From contig NW_020825366.1 of the NCBI RefSeq assembly GCF_003286085.1, positions 558,001 to 622,000 of the forward strand: DNA of 64,000 bases, written 5' to 3'. The translations under genes and the position numbers were made by a program. Below, piece after piece: positions 62,297 through 64,000 of this stretch (its first letter is position 1; each line of letters begins with the position of its first letter). The DNA is from Drosophila persimilis (Eukaryota > Arthropoda > Insecta > Diptera > Drosophilidae). Under the pieces are notes generated by a model. That model ran no database searches. It was not told where the DNA came from and worked only from the letters and a program-made list of their open reading frames with translations.

Positions 62297-63595
62297 TTAA
62301 TTTAGTGTATCTGAAGGATCTTGGGAGTTTCCCGAAGCTGTCTGGGTAACACGAACATTTTTCTGTCGTGTGTTTCCATTGCTATTGTATCTTTGGTTGT
62401 TATAGGTTCCACCGTTATTACGGTTATTGTTATTGTTATTATAATTATTGTTGTTGTAAATATGGTTGTGGTTGTAACCACGACCATTTCCTCCACCACG
62501 ATAGTTACCTCGAAAGTTACTACCGCGGTAGAGTTGTCCTTGTCTGGTGTACAATATTGAACTTGCACTACCAGTCATCTCTGTACTACACTGTATATAT
62601 TTTGCTACGGCATCATTCATTGTTGGGAATGTGCCTGCTTCTAGTATTGTTTTTAGTCTGCCGTGCTCGCAATTTTTAACCATTGTACTAATGGCCTCTT
62701 TGCAGCTGAACTTATCGGCGTGTTCCGCTGGCAAACCCTCATCAATGTATGATGCTTCTAGAAGTTTTCTCATATCATCAATCTCTGTTGTGAATTGGGC
62801 GGCTGTTTTGCCTTTTTGGCATACTTTTGCCATTTTAGCCTTTATAACATCTGATGACTCTCCGACAATAGTGTCTTGCAATTTCTTTATTATTGCGCTA
62901 ATGGTGGTTTCATCTTGTATTTTATACAATGTGGTTCCTATTACTTTTGATTTAATTACTTCTATAGCTAAATTTTCGTATGGTCCTTTCGTTAGATTGA
63001 CCAATTTGACTGCCGTAATGAATCTTTGTAAATGGAGTTTCTGTCCATTAAATTCCGGAATGGCGTGCGAAATATCTTTGATATATGCCCATTGGGCAAT
63101 TGTTTCGTCTGCCATTGTGGTTGGTTCTTGCCCAACCACGCTGTTTGCTGAACTAGTCGACGGTTTGTCGTCGTTCACCGGATGGTTCGATCTATTTGAT
63201 CGAGAATCGTCTTCCGATATAATGATAATATTTTTTACATTCGGGGGCCTGGGACTTATTGGCCTTGATTCCGATTCTACAGCTGGTATATATGTCGCAG
63301 CTGTGTTTAGAAGATTTGGGATGTGTATGTCTAGATTGAATTTTTCTTTAACGAATACTAATCGTTCCCTTAGACGTTTGAAGACGTCTGTAGCTTGAAA
63401 CCAATGTATATCAGTAAGTCTTTGTCTGTTCTCTAGAAAAAGTTCTCTGACCTCATTATATATGTTTACCAAATTAGTTGTATGTTTAATGACCGTACTA
63501 TTTTGTGTAGGTCTGTTCTGCGTTAAGCATTTGTATGACTTATCGAATTCTGCTCTTAGAGTGCAAACTTTAGCGCAGATCGTAAGCCAGTCCAT
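62297..63595 (-). CDS. mdg1-type Gag, second copy
   Basis: A 432-residue intact Gag. The N-terminus MDWLTICAKV and EFDKSYKCLTQNR parallel the first copy. The capsid-like centre contains PEFNGQKLHLQRFITAVKLV. The tail is rich in Asn, Gly, Arg and Tyr (NFRGNYRGGGNGRGYNHNH), probably RNA-binding. Gag is complete although pol is badly deleted, so the element could at most supply Gag. Confidence 0.82.
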   Translation of the reverse strand: MDWLTICAKVCTLRAEFDKSYKCLTQNRPTQNSTVIKHTTNLVNIYNEVRELFLENRQRLTDIHWFQATDVFKRLRERLVFVKEKFNLDIHIPNLLNTAATYIPAVESESRPISPRPPNVKNIIIISEDDSRSNRSNHPVNDDKPSTSSANSVVGQEPTTMADETIAQWAYIKDISHAIPEFNGQKLHLQRFITAVKLVNLTKGPYENLAIEVIKSKVIGTTLYKIQDETTISAIIKKLQDTIVGESSDVIKAKMAKVCQKGKTAAQFTTEIDDMRKLLEASYIDEGLPAEHADKFSCKEAISTMVKNCEHGRLKTILEAGTFPTMNDAVAKYIQCSTEMTGSASSILYTRQGQLYRGSNFRGNYRGGGNGRGYNHNHIYNNNNYNNNNNNRNNGGTYNNQRYNSNGNTRQKNVRVTQTASGNSQDPSDTLN

Positions 63596-63604
63596 ATGTG
63601 TTTG

Positions 63605-63913
63605 TTAATGTTGTCCATTCCGATTGGAAGACAATCTAACATTAGAAATCACAATTCTTCCTAGAATTTCATTTTCTATTATTTGGCTGTTTACGAGGAT
63701 GCCGGGTATGGTTGTTAATACGATACCCTTTTGTGTGGCATCACAATGAATTAGTGGTGAAAAAGGTAAATTATATTCGTTCATATATGAGTATTCGAAC
63801 TCGTATATGCTAATTGGATTGGGGAATGCGGCTAAGATTGCTTAAGCTCTATATTCGAAATTTTCATTCCTATCGTGGGTAGCCCTAATGGCTGCTGCTG
63901 TTCTACGAGACAT
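63605..63913 (-). pseudogene. Leader reading frame upstream of gag in the second mdg1-type element
   Basis: A 103-codon frame starts at ATG 63913 (MSRRTAAAIRATHDRNENFE) and ends at TAA 63605, ten bases before the gag ATG. It has one in-frame TAA at codon 24. Read past that stop, the remainder is open and has mixed hydrophobic composition, with segments KGIVLTTIPGILV and ILGRIVISNVRL. It has no resemblance to the membrane protein at the same place in the other mdg1-type element. Function unknown. Confidence 0.4.
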
Positions 63914-64000
63914 TTTATTTTGTCTTTGTAACAATATATTAAAGGCGGGAATTCTACCTGAAATGTACCCATGTACATGTATTCGAGCTCTATTATGCTC
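63914..64000. other. Window edge: leader of the second mdg1-type element
   Basis: Non-coding as far as visible. The 5' LTR and primer site would lie further right. Confidence 0.35.

Larger units (their letters stand above)
57859..64000 (-). mobile_element. Second mdg1-type element, internally deleted, continuing past the window
   Basis: Reading leftwards: leader frame, gag, broken pol with one DINE-1, polypurine tract and 3' LTR. It is related to, but distinct from, the element at 43572. The RT core and most of the integrase are missing. The 5' LTR should lie beyond base 64000, so a target duplication cannot be checked. Confidence 0.8.

Noticed and set aside
62547-63398. A 283-codon plus-strand frame
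   Set aside because: It lies opposite the intact gag of the second mdg1-type element, which has a recognisable layout and a homologue at 49714.

Overview
This is eukaryotic, repeat-dominated DNA, best explained as Drosophila heterochromatin. The repeats are Drosophila families: DINE-1/INE-1-like Helentron elements, BEL/Pao elements, an errantivirus with a 17.6/297-type primer-binding site, mdg1/412-type elements, and Gag-only elements like those at Drosophila telomeres. The two cellular gene remnants are a sperm-leucylaminopeptidase (S-Lap type) and a TBC1D13-type Rab-GAP. The dense DINE-1 load and the decayed, intron-bearing genes buried in transposons would fit an obscura-group species and a Y, neo-Y or pericentromeric location. 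That placement is inference and is not shown by the sequence. There are no bacterial genes, CRISPR arrays, tRNAs or rRNAs.

Layout. (1) 1-5735: head-to-tail copies of a Gag-only non-LTR element (family 1). Its Gag has a zinc-knuckle domain, no reverse transcriptase follows, and the 3' region is long and repetitive. (2) 6186-12170: a second, divergent Gag-only family (family 2), duplicated in tandem with a 2,830-bp period. The two units are bounded by DINE-1 copies, and the middle copy is a recombinant of the outer two. Both families share a GGCCGGACC-rich 3' region and a 3' stem-loop. (3) 12171-17985: more DINE-1 elements and a decayed BEL element. (4) 18301-21471: two convergent pseudogenes, S-Lap-like (+) and TBC1D13-like (-), both retaining introns. 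(5) 21939-26289: a roo-like BEL element whose 5' LTR is reduced to 20 bp, with its target duplication still in place. (6) 26360-32805: a full-length BEL element on the minus strand with apparently identical LTRs but two frame breaks. (7) 32811-36390: truncated DINE-1 elements, an LTR fragment and unassigned AT-rich DNA. (8) 36397-43504: a nearly pristine errantivirus (gag, pol, env; minus strand) with 595-bp LTRs differing at two positions. (9) 43519-57858: an older, related LTR split by a 13.7-kb mdg1/412-type element. That element carries six DINE-1 copies, all outside gag and pol. (10) 57859-64000: a second, internally deleted mdg1-type element on the minus strand, running off the window.

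No intact cellular gene was found. The coding capacity is transposon Gag, Pol and Env, of which the errantivirus set is the best preserved. The parts of most biological interest are the two telomere-type Gag-only families with a shared, compensated 3' stem-loop; the DINE-1-mediated unequal exchange; the DINE-1 distribution in the mdg1-type element; and small leader proteins upstream of gag in the mdg1-type elements.
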